From Streptomyces wuyuanensis (GTDB lineage: Bacteria > Actinomycetota > Actinomycetes > Streptomycetales > Streptomycetaceae), in contig NZ_FNHI01000029.1 in assembly GCF_900103455.1 (NCBI RefSeq), positions 37,697 through 101,696 of the forward strand: 64,000 nucleotides of DNA, written 5' to 3'. Shown piece by piece: positions 16,750 to 25,276 of this stretch. A program made the translations under genes and the position numbers. Within the stretch, counting starts at the first letter, position 1, and each line of letters starts with the position of its first letter. Below the pieces are notes generated by a model. That model did not search any database. It saw nothing but the letters and a program-made list of their open reading frames with translations, and was not told the origin of the DNA.

Positions 16750-18159
16750 TCAGCGGACCAGTTCCACCAGCGCGGCCAGCTCCTCCTCGACCGCGCACGC
16801 CAGCCGGTCCACGTCGGGCAGGGCCTTTCCGTCGGCGACCAGGCCGAAGTGCACCCGGCCGCCGTACGTGGACATCGCCACGGCGAGGGACTGCCCGCGG
16901 GCGAGCGGGGCCATCGGGTAGATCTCGCGCAGCGGGCAGCCGCCGAGCGAGAGTGCGGAGCGGGGCAGCGGCACGCTGGTCACGAGGACGTCGAACAGCA
17001 TCCGGGCGGCGCTTCCGGCGAGCGGCGCTCCGAACCGGTGTGCGAGCGGCGGCAGTTGGTCGGCGAGCACGGCGACCGCGCCGGCGCCGCGCAGGGGTCC
17101 CGCCGCCTTGTTGCGGTCCATGCCGTCGCGTACCGCGTAGAGCCGCGCCCAGGGGTCGGGCTCGGTGACGGGGAGGTCGAGCAGATACGCGGACAGCTTG
17201 TTGCCCGAGCCGGGCGGTCCGCCGGGACGGCGCCTGGACACCGGGACGAGGGCGCTGGGGTCGGTGGGCGGCAGGACGTCGCCCCGCTCGGTCATCCAGC
17301 GGCGCAGCGCACCGGCGACGGTGGCGAGGAGGACGTCGTTCGCGGTGCCGCCGGCGACCCTGCGGACCTCGTGGACCTCGTCGAGGTCGAGCACGGAGGT
17401 GGCGAGCCTGCGGGTGCCGCTGGAGCTGGCGCTGAGCGCCGCGGTACCACGTGGGTCGAGCCGGCCCGCCCTGGCGAGCGAGGCGCCCACGAGGGAGGCG
17501 CCGACACCGAAGGCCCGGCCCAGTTCCTCGATGCGGCCGCGGGCCATCCCGGCGACCTGCCAGGGGCCCGGCAGCCAGGAGCGGGGCGGCACGGCGGCCG
17601 GGCTCCGGCCGGTCCTGCGGCCGTGCTTGCGGGCGCGTGCGGCGAGCGGCCCGGCGATCTCGTCGAAGATGCCGGCCCCGATGGCGACGGCCCGCATGCC
17701 GTCGGCGAGGGCGTGGTGAAGTTTGACCAGAACGGCGAACGGATCCCCCGGCCCCCCGGTGAGCAGGTACATCTCCCAGGGTGGCAGTCCCCGTTCGAGC
17801 GGACGCTCCATCAGCTCCCCGGCGAGCGTGGCCGCCGACGCCGTGAAGTCGCCCGCCGGCAGCCGGACCTGACGCAGATGCCGCCGTACGTCGAAGTCCT
17901 TGTCGGCGGTCCAGGCGGCGCCTCCCACGGGCAGCAGCACGTCGCGGACGCGCATGCGCAGCCGGGGGATCGCGGAGGTGCGTTCGGCGAGCAGGGCGAG
18001 GACCTCCTCGCTGCCGGCCGCGACGGTGCCGGTGTCCCCGGAAGCGGGCGGGGTGAAGTAGGCGAGCGCGCCGAGATGCATCGGGTGGTCGGCGGACTCG
18101 AGGTGCCAGAAGGCCAGATCCAGAGGTGCCAGCAGCTCGGTGCTCAAGGGGGTCCTCAT
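16750..18159 (-). CDS. WS/DGAT-type acyltransferase
   Basis: A 469-aa wax ester synthase/diacylglycerol acyltransferase. The active-site motif HHALADG fits HHxxxDG at about residue 150, and later motifs (GTANDVLLATVAGALRRWM, LVPVSRR, SVPLPRSALSLGGCPLREIYPMAPL) fit the family. It transfers fatty acyl from CoA to diacylglycerol or an alcohol, forming storage triacylglycerol or wax ester at the membrane. It starts at the ATG at 18159. Three GGTTAC repeats lie 49-85 bases upstream. Confidence 0.92.
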   Translation of the reverse strand: MRTPLSTELLAPLDLAFWHLESADHPMHLGALAYFTPPASGDTGTVAAGSEEVLALLAERTSAIPRLRMRVRDVLLPVGGAAWTADKDFDVRRHLRQVRLPAGDFTASAATLAGELMERPLERGLPPWEMYLLTGGPGDPFAVLVKLHHALADGMRAVAIGAGIFDEIAGPLAARARKHGRRTGRSPAAVPPRSWLPGPWQVAGMARGRIEELGRAFGVGASLVGASLARAGRLDPRGTAALSASSSGTRRLATSVLDLDEVHEVRRVAGGTANDVLLATVAGALRRWMTERGDVLPPTDPSALVPVSRRRPGGPPGSGNKLSAYLLDLPVTEPDPWARLYAVRDGMDRNKAAGPLRGAGAVAVLADQLPPLAHRFGAPLAGSAARMLFDVLVTSVPLPRSALSLGGCPLREIYPMAPLARGQSLAVAMSTYGGRVHFGLVADGKALPDVDRLACAVEEELAALVELVR

Positions 18160-18207
18160 GTCCTAGGAGGCCGGAACACAGGAATCAGCAGTCAATCGCC
18201 TGCGGTC

Positions 18208-18244
18208 GGTTACGGTCAAGCGCAATCAGGTTACATAGGGTTAC
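18208..18244 (-). promoter_or_regulatory. Three GGTTAC direct repeats upstream of WS/DGAT gene
   Basis: GGTTAC occurs at 18208-18213, 18229-18234 and 18239-18244. The spacings of 21 and 10 bases place all three on one face of the helix, and the gap is only 98 bases long. A regulator site is inferred; no family is known to me for it. Confidence 0.4.
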
Positions 18245-18257
18245 CGTCGGGTAGTCA

Positions 18258-20330
18258 TCAGTTTGCCGACCGGTTCGGGACCGTGAACTCGCACCACACG
18301 CACTTTCCGGTGCCGCGCGACTCCACTCCCCAGACGTCCGCCAGCCGGTCCACCAGCATCAGCCCCCGGCCGGAGACCCCGGCGGCCCCCGCCTCGCGGC
18401 GCCGGGGCAGGGCACTGGAGGAGTCCTCGACCTCGGCCCGCAGCCGCCGCTCCGGCCCCGTCAGCACCCGCACGGTCACGATCGCGCCGCCGTCGGTGTG
18501 CATCAGGGCATTGGTGATCAGCTCGTCGGCCGCCAGCTCGATCTCGTCCGAGCGGTCCGCCGCGCCCCAGGCCCGTACGGCGGCCCGGATCATGTGCCGG
18601 GCGGAGCTGAGCGCCTCTGGGTCGTTCTGTGCGACGTGCTGCTGGAGCCGCCCGCCGGTGTGCGGGGCGTACGCGCCGCGGCGCTGGAGCAGCAGCAGGG
18701 CGACGTCGTCGTCGCCGCCCCGCTCGTCGACCTCCTCGCAGAGCTGGTCAGCGAGCAGTTGGAGGTTCTTGGAACCGCCCCGGATCATCGTCGTGAGCTG
18801 CCGCATGCCGTCGTCGAGGTCGGCACCCGGCTGCTCGACGAGCCCGTCGGTGTAGAGCAACAGGGTCTGTCCGGGGTCGAGTTCCAGGGTGGCGACGGGG
18901 TATTCGAGCCGTCCGAACTCGGCGGACAGGCCGAGCGGCAGACCGCCGTCGACCGGGATCCGGCGGCCCTCGCCGTCGGAGTCGAGGAGCAGCGGGTCGA
19001 CATGGCCGGCGCGGACCATCTGCACCACGCCCGTGGTGAGGTCGGCTTCCGCGTAGATGCAGGTCGCGAATCGGTCGGTGTCGAGCTCGTGGAGGAAGAC
19101 GGAGGCGCGTGCCATCACGGTCGCCGGGGTGTGCCCCTCGGCCGCGTACGCCCGCAGCACGATGCGCAGTTGGCCCATGACGGCCGCGGCATGGGTGTCA
19201 TGGCCCTGGACGTCGCCGATGATCGCGCCGACCCGGCCCCCGGGCAGGGGGATGACGTCGTACCAGTCGCCGCCGATGTCGCGGCCCAGGCGGGCCGAGC
19301 GGTAGCGCACCGCGATCTGGGCGCCGGGCACCGAGGGGATGCGGCGGGGCAGCATGGCCTGCTGGAGCCCTTCGGCCAGGTCGTGCTCCTGCTCGAAGAG
19401 CATGGCCCGCTGGAGGCTCTGCGCGATGCTGCTGCTCAGCGCCACGAGCAGATTGCGCTCCTCGGTGGTGAAGCCGGTCTTCTCCCGGTACAGCAGGCCG
19501 AGCGCGCCGATCGGCCGGGCCTGGGCGATCAGCGGCATGTAGGCGGCGGAGGTGATGCCGAGTCCGCTGATGTGCGGCCAGAGGCGGGGGTACGAGCCGG
19601 CGAAGTCCTCCTTGGACTCGATGAACCGGGGCACGAGGGTGCGGATGACCTCGCTCATCGGGTACTGCTCGTCGACCCGGGTGAAGCGGGTGCCCGGGAC
19701 GAAGGAGCCCTCCGGGCCCTCCGCGACGAGGTGGATGCGGCCGGACTCCAGCAGCCCCATCACCAGACTGGTGGCCCCGAGGTGTTCCAGTCCGTGGGAG
19801 TCCTTGAGCACGTCGATGACGTCCTTGACGGTCCGGGCGTGCGCGAGGGCGGCCGTGGTGCTCTCCACGACGCTGGTCTGGCGACGGCGTTCCGCGTCGA
19901 GCTCGACGCGGGCGGAGGACTCGGCGAGCTCCTGGGTGGCGTCGCGGACGATCCCGATGATGCGGTGGGGCCGGCCCGCGGCGTCGCGGAGCACCGATCC
20001 CTGGGTGTGCGTCCAGCGCAGGGTGCCGTCGCGGCAGCGGATGCGGAAGTACGCGCCGTAGTGGGAGCTGCCGTTCTTGAGCGCCTGCGAGACCAGTTCG
20101 TCCAGCCGGGCCGCCTCGCCGCGCGGGAAGCGCCGGGCCAGGGTCTCGGGGCGGCCGTCGTACTGGTCGGCGGGCGTGTCGAACACGTCGAGAGCGGGCT
20201 GATCGAGATGCATCAGCCCGCTGTCGAGGTCCCAGTCGAAGCTGCCCATGCGGTTGAGGGCCAGGCTCAGATCCGGGTTGGCGGGCCAGTCGTCGGGAAG
20301 CGACAGGGCCCCCGCTGCCCGATCAGCCAT
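18258..20330 (-). CDS. PAS-GAF-SpoIIE phosphatase-HATPase protein
   Basis: A 690-aa cytosolic signalling protein. PAS at about 25-135 (GSFDWDLDSGLMHLD), GAF about 155-315, a PP2C/SpoIIE phosphatase about 340-550 with metal-site motifs GGDWYDV and GDVQGHD, and an RsbW-like HATPase at the C-terminus (ELAADELITNALMHT). It can both dephosphorylate a STAS anti-anti-sigma factor and possibly phosphorylate one. Architecture is common in Streptomyces. STAS and HATPase partners occur 37 kb away at 57 kb. The ATG has no strong ribosome site. Confidence 0.92.
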   Translation of the reverse strand: MADRAAGALSLPDDWPANPDLSLALNRMGSFDWDLDSGLMHLDQPALDVFDTPADQYDGRPETLARRFPRGEAARLDELVSQALKNGSSHYGAYFRIRCRDGTLRWTHTQGSVLRDAAGRPHRIIGIVRDATQELAESSARVELDAERRRQTSVVESTTAALAHARTVKDVIDVLKDSHGLEHLGATSLVMGLLESGRIHLVAEGPEGSFVPGTRFTRVDEQYPMSEVIRTLVPRFIESKEDFAGSYPRLWPHISGLGITSAAYMPLIAQARPIGALGLLYREKTGFTTEERNLLVALSSSIAQSLQRAMLFEQEHDLAEGLQQAMLPRRIPSVPGAQIAVRYRSARLGRDIGGDWYDVIPLPGGRVGAIIGDVQGHDTHAAAVMGQLRIVLRAYAAEGHTPATVMARASVFLHELDTDRFATCIYAEADLTTGVVQMVRAGHVDPLLLDSDGEGRRIPVDGGLPLGLSAEFGRLEYPVATLELDPGQTLLLYTDGLVEQPGADLDDGMRQLTTMIRGGSKNLQLLADQLCEEVDERGGDDDVALLLLQRRGAYAPHTGGRLQQHVAQNDPEALSSARHMIRAAVRAWGAADRSDEIELAADELITNALMHTDGGAIVTVRVLTGPERRLRAEVEDSSSALPRRREAGAAGVSGRGLMLVDRLADVWGVESRGTGKCVWCEFTVPNRSAN

Positions 20331-20385
20331 GGTGACACTCTGCCATCATTTGTCCGATTTATCGAGCGAGCGGAGGCCTGCGGTC

Positions 20386-21663
20386 TCAGCCCTGGACGCT
20401 CCCGCCGACACCGGCGGGCAGATTGGCGCCGGTCCCGGCACCGCCGGGTAGCGGAGCGTCCGGAAGGATGACGCCGGGCCCGCCCTGGGGCTCGCCTGCG
20501 CCGCCGACGGCACCCGAGCCCTGATCCACGCCCCCGCCGGAGTCCGGCGAGATCAGGATGTCGCTGTCGCTCTGACCCGAACCGTCCTGATCGAACCCGC
20601 CCAGGTCGGTGCCGTCCTGCCCGCCGGTACCCTGACCGGCCCCGTCGGGCAGCGGCGCGTCGGGGAGGATGGGCGGTGGCCCGTCCGGTCCCCGGGGCGG
20701 CGCGCTCGGGACGCCGGGCCGGACGGCACCCGGCGAGGCAGGCTGCGAGGCGGAGGCGTCGGGGCTCGGCGGCGGAGGATCGCTCGGCGTACCGGGGCCG
20801 GCCGGCTGGGGCCCCTGGGGCGCGTCGGCGACATGGAGGCCCGGATCGTACGCCGGCGGCACCTGCGGGTTCTGGTCCGCCTCGCCGTCCGATCCGCTGC
20901 GGCGCTCCATCCAGGTGCCGGCGGCGATGTCGACGAGCACCAGGCTGTCGATCACGTGCGCGGCCCTGGTGATGACGACCACGCGGTCACGGTCGTACCC
21001 CTGCCACTGCCTGCCCTGCTCGTTCACGGCCCCGGCCGTGACCACGGGCGAGGCGAGGGGGCTCCCGGACGCGCAGCGGACCCGGGGCGAGCCGTGCTCG
21101 TCGACGAGCACGGCGGTCCCGGCCTGGAGGACGACCTGGTGGCGCTGGGCGATGCCGTCGCGGTAGCCGTGGTTGGTGACCCGGGCGTCGGCACGGAGCA
21201 CGACGGGGGTGAGCCCCCGCAGGAACCCCGGCATGTCCTGCTGGCCCACGCCGACGCCCTCGGCGAACGCCTGCGCCTTGCCCTGATCGGCGACCAGGAG
21301 ACGAATCTGCTGCTCCACGTCGCAGCTCGCGACGGACCGGGTACCGCCGTACAGTCCGGGCGTGGAGCCCAGCACCGTGCGGATGGACCGCACTGCGGCG
21401 TCCTTCGCCCCGGAGGCGGAGGCGGAGGCGCGCGGCGCCGGCAGCTGACGGGACACGGCCGTCGCGGTGGCCGTGGAGGGCGTGAACGGATCGGGACCCG
21501 GCTCCGCGGCCGGCTGCAGTCGGACCTCCTGTGAGGGGGTCGAGCCCGACTGGCCCTGGTCCGTCAGGCTGCTGCAGCCCGTGACCAGCAGTGCGGCCGA
21601 CAAGCCGGCCGACATCGCGGCCAGCCCGGCGTGCCGGCGATACATCGGTGAGCGCAAGAACAT
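20386..21663 (-). CDS. Proline-rich secreted lipoprotein (DUF6777-like)
   Basis: A 425-aa exported lipoprotein: signal peptide with lipobox LVTGCSS (Cys30), a ~200-residue globular domain (about 85-275, with two Cys at 119 and 208 that could pair) and a long Pro/Gly/Asp-rich tail in which ILPDAPLP occurs twice. The globular part resembles what I remember as DUF6777, a Streptomyces lipoprotein family without known function. The tail may span the cell wall. It is divergent from the YndJ operon, sharing the 152-base intergenic with the operator pair. Confidence 0.75.
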   Translation of the reverse strand: MFLRSPMYRRHAGLAAMSAGLSAALLVTGCSSLTDQGQSGSTPSQEVRLQPAAEPGPDPFTPSTATATAVSRQLPAPRASASASGAKDAAVRSIRTVLGSTPGLYGGTRSVASCDVEQQIRLLVADQGKAQAFAEGVGVGQQDMPGFLRGLTPVVLRADARVTNHGYRDGIAQRHQVVLQAGTAVLVDEHGSPRVRCASGSPLASPVVTAGAVNEQGRQWQGYDRDRVVVITRAAHVIDSLVLVDIAAGTWMERRSGSDGEADQNPQVPPAYDPGLHVADAPQGPQPAGPGTPSDPPPPSPDASASQPASPGAVRPGVPSAPPRGPDGPPPILPDAPLPDGAGQGTGGQDGTDLGGFDQDGSGQSDSDILISPDSGGGVDQGSGAVGGAGEPQGGPGVILPDAPLPGGAGTGANLPAGVGGSVQG

Positions 21664-21743
21664 GCCCTGCCATCTCCCGCCTGTTGTGAGGTGTACCCGG
21701 AGTGATCACTCCCTGTATTGCCCCATGCCTCACGGAACCGCGA

Positions 21744-21759
21744 CTTGAACACGTTCAAG
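21744..21759. promoter_or_regulatory. Palindromic operator 1 (overlaps -35)
   Basis: CTTGAACACGTTCAAG: 7-base arms around an AC centre. It overlaps the -35 of the rightward promoter. A near copy lies 40 bases downstream. Symmetry and placement fit a TetR-type repressor. Confidence 0.65.
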
Positions 21760-21773
21760 AATCACTCTAGGCT
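21745..21773 (+). promoter_or_regulatory. Promoter of YndJ-DUF1990-LMF operon
   Basis: TTGAAC (21745-21750), exactly 17 bases, TAGGCT (21768-21773): a good vegetative-type Streptomyces promoter. Transcription would start near 21780, between the two operator copies. Confidence 0.65.
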
Positions 21774-21783
21774 CGGCCCTGAA

Positions 21784-21799
21784 ACTGAACACGTTCAAG
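21784..21799. promoter_or_regulatory. Palindromic operator 2
   Basis: Second copy of the operator, ACTGAACACGTTCAAG; the inner TGAACACGTTCA is symmetric except for its AC centre, and one outer arm base differs from copy 1. It lies at the predicted transcript start, just before the first gene. Confidence 0.6.
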
Positions 21800-21815
21800 C
21801 TGCGGGGTGGCGGTG

Positions 21816-22673
21816 ATGACCGCGCTGGTCAACGCGATCGTGATGCTCGGCATGCTGGTGATCGTCCCGCTGGGTCTGCGGCTGGTACCGGACCCGGACC
21901 CGGGCGTCGTCCGCCGGCTCTGGCCTCTGCTCGCCCTCCCGGGCGCAGTGAGCCTGTGGCTGCCCCGAGGCACCCTCGCCACCGCGCCGGCCTCGGTCTA
22001 TGCCCTCGCCACCGTCGCCCTCGCCCTGCACGCCCCGGCCCGTCTGCGGCGCACCCGCTCGCTGGCGCCCGCCGAGATCGCCGTCCTCACCGCCCTGGTC
22101 GCGCCGGCCGTCGCCGGAGTCGCCCTGGTGGCCGAGCGCTCGGGCCACGAGCTGCTCGGATTCGACCTGGAGATCCTGGCCCTGACCGTGCCGCACTTCC
22201 ACTTCGCGGGCTTCGCCGCGGCGCTGGTCGCGGGCCTGGTGTGCCGCTCGGCCGGCGGACCCACCGGCCGGTTCGCGGCGGTCAGCGTGCCGGCCGGGAC
22301 CCTGCTGGTACTCGCCGGCTACTTCACGGGCGACTGGGCCGAACTGGCCGGGGCGGCGGTGCTGACCGCCGAAATGTGGGCCGTAGCCCTGCTGACCTGG
22401 CGCGATGTACGCACGGGCAGGGCCGAACGGCTGATTCGCAAGCTGTTCGGGGTATCGGCGGCCGTTCTGGTGGCGACCATGCTCCTCGCCCTCAGCTGGG
22501 CCCTCGGCGAGGCAACCGGCCTGCCGCACCCCGGCCTCACCTGGATGGCCGCCACCCATGGCCTCGGCAACGCCCTGGGCTTCGCGCTGTGCTCACTGCC
22601 GGCCCGGCTGCGGCTGGAGGAGACCCCCGCGCAAACCGCCCGGGAGGGCCGCGACCGGAGGACCACCGCATGA
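21816..22673 (+). CDS. YndJ-family membrane protein
   Basis: A 285-aa protein with about eight hydrophobic segments and the conserved LTVPHFHFAGFAAAL motif in the middle, which I associate with the YndJ family of uncharacterised multi-spanning membrane proteins. In-frame GTG codons at 21807 and 21813 are alternatives to the ATG at 21816; GGGG at 21804-21807 best suits 21813 or 21816. It is first in a three-gene operon, and its stop overlaps the next ATG (ATGA). Confidence 0.78.
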   Translation: MTALVNAIVMLGMLVIVPLGLRLVPDPDPGVVRRLWPLLALPGAVSLWLPRGTLATAPASVYALATVALALHAPARLRRTRSLAPAEIAVLTALVAPAVAGVALVAERSGHELLGFDLEILALTVPHFHFAGFAAALVAGLVCRSAGGPTGRFAAVSVPAGTLLVLAGYFTGDWAELAGAAVLTAEMWAVALLTWRDVRTGRAERLIRKLFGVSAAVLVATMLLALSWALGEATGLPHPGLTWMAATHGLGNALGFALCSLPARLRLEETPAQTAREGRDRRTTA

Positions 22674-23299
22674 ACAGGACCGACACGACAGGACCGACCC
22701 GACCGGAAAGGAAGGACCGCCGCGTGGCCAGCGACGACGGACTCAACTACGCCGAGACCGGCGCGACCCTCCTCGGCCCCCTCCCGGAGGGCTACCGCCA
22801 TCTCCACGTCCGCGTCCCGGTGGGACGGGGAGGCGCGGCCCTCGAGACCGCGGGCGCCGCCGTCACCGGCTGGACGATGCACCGCGCGTCCGGCGCCCGG
22901 GTGGCCGCCTCAACCGCCCGCGCCGAACCGGGCAGCTCCGTCGAGGTGTCGATCGGCGCCGGACCGCTCCGGTTCCGGGCCCCCTGCCGGGTGATCTGGA
23001 CCGTCCGCGAGCCGGACCGCATCGGGTTCGCCTACGGCACCCTGTCAGGCCACCCCGAGTGCGGCGAGGAGAGCTTCCTCGCGGAGATGGCGGCGGACGG
23101 CACCGTGTGGTTCACGGTGACGGCCTTCAGCAGGCCCGCCCGCTGGTACACGCGGCTCGCCGGGCCGCTCGTTCCGGTACTGCAGCGGATGTACGCGCGA
23201 CGGCTCGGCGCCACCCTGCGGCGACTCGTGGCCGAGGCGGATACTGGCGGTACGGGAGGTCCGCGATGGAGTGGTTCTCGGCACCCGACTACTGGCTGA
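22670..23299 (+). CDS. DUF1990 family protein
   Basis: A 209-aa cytosolic protein of the DUF1990 family, recognised by LNYAETGAT, LPEGYRHL, the Cys-Arg-Val-Ile-Trp strand and GTLSGHPECGEESF near the end of the domain. Function unknown; some relatives resemble START/SRPBCC-like lipid-binding folds. GGAGG precedes the ATG at 22670, which overlaps the YndJ stop. A GTG at 22724 with GGAAGGA before it is a second good start and would remove an 18-residue disordered leader. The 3' end overlaps the lipase maturation factor by 34 bases. Confidence 0.78.
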   Translation: MNRTDTTGPTRPERKDRRVASDDGLNYAETGATLLGPLPEGYRHLHVRVPVGRGGAALETAGAAVTGWTMHRASGARVAASTARAEPGSSVEVSIGAGPLRFRAPCRVIWTVREPDRIGFAYGTLSGHPECGEESFLAEMAADGTVWFTVTAFSRPARWYTRLAGPLVPVLQRMYARRLGATLRRLVAEADTGGTGGPRWSGSRHPTTG

Positions 23300-24699
23300 G
23301 CAGACTCGTCTTCCAGCGGGCGCTCGCCGCGCTGTACCTGGTGGCCTTCGTCGGCGCGGCCCTCCAGTTCCGCGCCCTGATCGGCGAGCGCGGCATGCTC
23401 CCGGTGCCCGAGTACGTGCGGTACGCCCCGATGCGGCGCGCCCCGAGCATCTTCCAACTGCACTACTCGGACCGGTTCTTCGCCTGCTGCGCCTGGGCGG
23501 GGGCGGTGCTGTCGGCCGCGCTGCTCGGGGGCGCGGCCGACCACCTCCCGCTCTGGACGGCGATGCTGTGGTGGGCCGTGCTGTGGGCGCTGTACCTCTC
23601 GATCGTCAATGTCGGACAGACCTGGTACGCCTTCGGCTGGGAGTCGCTGCTGCTGGAGACGGGGTTCCTGGCGGTCTTCCTGGGGAACGAGCGGGCCGCG
23701 CCCCCGGTGCTGGTGCTGTGGCTGCTGCGCTGGCTGCTCTTCCGGGTGGAGTTCGGTGCCGGACTGATCAAGATCCGCGGCGACGAGTGCTGGCGCCGGC
23801 TGACATGCCTGTACCACCACCACGAGACCCAGCCGATGCCGGGGCCGCTCAGCTGGTTCTTCCACCATCTTCCGGGACCGCTGCACCGGGTCGAGGCCGC
23901 CGCCAACCATGTGACCCAACTGCTGGTGCCGGTGCTGCTGTTCACCCCGCAGCCCGTCGCCTCCGCCGCGGCCGGGCTGATCGTCGTCACCCAGCTCTGG
24001 CTGGTGCTGTCCGGCAACTTCGCCTGGCTCAACTGGCTGACGATCGCGCTCGCGCTCTCCGCCGTGGACTTCTCCGCCCTCGCCGGGCCGCACCCGCTGC
24101 CCGCCCCGCCGCTCTGGTACGAGGTCCTGGTGATCGCGGCGACCGTCCTCGTCCTGGCACTGAGCCACCGCCCGGTGCGCAACCTGCTCTCCCGGCGGCA
24201 GGCGATGAACCGGTCCTTCGACCCGCTCCACCTGGTCAACACCTACGGCGCGTTCGGCACCGTGGGGAGGGTCCGGTACGAGGTCGTGATCGAGGGCACG
24301 GACGAGCGGGTGCCGCGCCCCACGACCGTGTGGCGGGAGTACGGGTTCCGGGGCAAGCCCGGGGACGTCCGCAGGCTGCCCCGGCAGTTCGCCCCGTACC
24401 ATCTGCGTCTCGACTGGCTGATGTGGTTCGCCGCGCTCTCCCCCGCGTACGCCCGGCCCTGGTTCGGCGGCTTCGTGGAGCGGCTCCTGGAGAACGACCG
24501 GGACACGCTGAAGCTGCTGCGCGGCAATCCGTTCCCCGACGCGCCGCCGACGTACGTCAGGGCCCGGCTGTACCACTACACGTTCACGGACTGGCGGCAG
24601 CTGCGCTCGACGGGCGCCTGGTGGCAGCGGCGGTACCTGCGCGAGTACCTGCCGCCGACCCGGCTGAGCACCACGGACGTGCCCGCGGAACGGGTCTGA
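23266..24699 (+). CDS. Lipase maturation factor family membrane protein
   Basis: A 477-aa protein with about 8-9 N-terminal membrane segments and a soluble C-terminal domain. Matches to the LMF family include the FGWESLLLETGF stretch, LLRWLLFRVEFGAGLIKIRGD, TCLYHHHETQPMPGPLSWFFH and the C-terminal DWLMWFAAL. In animals LMF1 helps fold secreted lipases in the ER; the bacterial role is unknown. ATG with GGGAGG upstream, overlapping DUF1990. Third gene of the operator-controlled operon; a strong hairpin follows at 24776. Confidence 0.88.
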   Translation: MEWFSAPDYWLSRLVFQRALAALYLVAFVGAALQFRALIGERGMLPVPEYVRYAPMRRAPSIFQLHYSDRFFACCAWAGAVLSAALLGGAADHLPLWTAMLWWAVLWALYLSIVNVGQTWYAFGWESLLLETGFLAVFLGNERAAPPVLVLWLLRWLLFRVEFGAGLIKIRGDECWRRLTCLYHHHETQPMPGPLSWFFHHLPGPLHRVEAAANHVTQLLVPVLLFTPQPVASAAAGLIVVTQLWLVLSGNFAWLNWLTIALALSAVDFSALAGPHPLPAPPLWYEVLVIAATVLVLALSHRPVRNLLSRRQAMNRSFDPLHLVNTYGAFGTVGRVRYEVVIEGTDERVPRPTTVWREYGFRGKPGDVRRLPRQFAPYHLRLDWLMWFAALSPAYARPWFGGFVERLLENDRDTLKLLRGNPFPDAPPTYVRARLYHYTFTDWRQLRSTGAWWQRRYLREYLPPTRLSTTDVPAERV

Positions 24700-24775
24700 C
24701 GGACTCGCTGCGGGTCTCTCTCCCCCCCCCGGAGGCGGGCCCCGGCCGGAGTCGCCGGCCGGCAAGAGGACGCAC

Positions 24776-24806
24776 GCACCCCCGGTCCGCGGTGGACCGG
24801 GGGTGC
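24776..24806. terminator. Perfect 13-bp hairpin between convergent genes
   Basis: GCACCCCCGGTCC (24776-24788) pairs fully with 24794-24806, loop GCGGT. It serves the LMF operon from the left and the 55-aa peptide gene from the right. Confidence 0.85.
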
Positions 24807-24828
24807 GTGACAGCCGTGGGGCGCGTGG

Positions 24829-24996
24829 TCAGTCGATGCCCTGGAGGATGTGCGGCTCGGCGAGGTCGTCCTCGTAGCCGGCCAGTCTGATCGGCGCGGA
24901 ACGCGCCCAGACCTCGAGGCTTCCGAGTTCGTCCGGCCGCCCGGGTCGTTCGCCGGGTTCCGCCGAGGGCTTGGTCTTCTTCGTTTCAGTCGTCAC
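24829..24996 (-). CDS. 55-aa peptide gene (unrecognised, peptide-precursor-like)
   Basis: A 55-codon gene with GTG start and an excellent ribosome site (AAGGAG ending 9 bases before it). The peptide has a basic, hydrophilic start (KKTK), a Pro/Gly/Glu-rich middle (PSAEPGERPGRPDE), then a distinct C-terminal block with EVWARSAPIRLAGYEDD, LAEPHI and a terminal LQGID. No signal peptide or membrane helix. The two-part leader/core look recalls ribosomal peptide natural product precursors or small regulatory proteins, but no modifying enzyme family sits beside it. A perfect terminator follows the stop. Coding is well supported, function unknown. Confidence 0.75.
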   Translation of the reverse strand: MTTETKKTKPSAEPGERPGRPDELGSLEVWARSAPIRLAGYEDDLAEPHILQGID

Positions 24997-25193
24997 CGCG
25001 CACTCCTTAGTGTCGCGTCACAGGGACAGGGGCGGTCCGGTCGCGGTGGCGCCGTTCTTCGGGCGGGATCGCGGCCGTGGTTGCGGACCTGTCCCAGGGC
25101 GGTCTCGGGGGGTGTCGTGGCCCCTTGCCGACCGTCCGTTGGCTCCAGACTAACCAAATGAGCGCGGCTGCGCTCGATGGATTACGTCACATT

Positions 25194-25219
25194 GGGCGTT
25201 TCTTTACTGGAAAACGCCC
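25194..25219 (-). terminator. Stem-loop downstream of SDR gene (second)
   Basis: GGGCGTTT (25194-25201) pairs with AAACGCCC (25212-25219), 10-base loop. Less GC-rich than its surroundings. Confidence 0.5.
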
Positions 25220-25248
25220 CAAGGTGACGGCCCATCGGGTACAGGAAA

Positions 25249-25276
25249 CCCCCGGGGAGTCTTGCTCGCCCGGGGG
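25249..25276 (-). terminator. Stem-loop downstream of SDR gene (first)
   Basis: CCCCCGGG (25249-25256) pairs with CCCGGGGG (25269-25276), 12-base loop, 28 bases past the stop codon at 25304. Confidence 0.6.
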
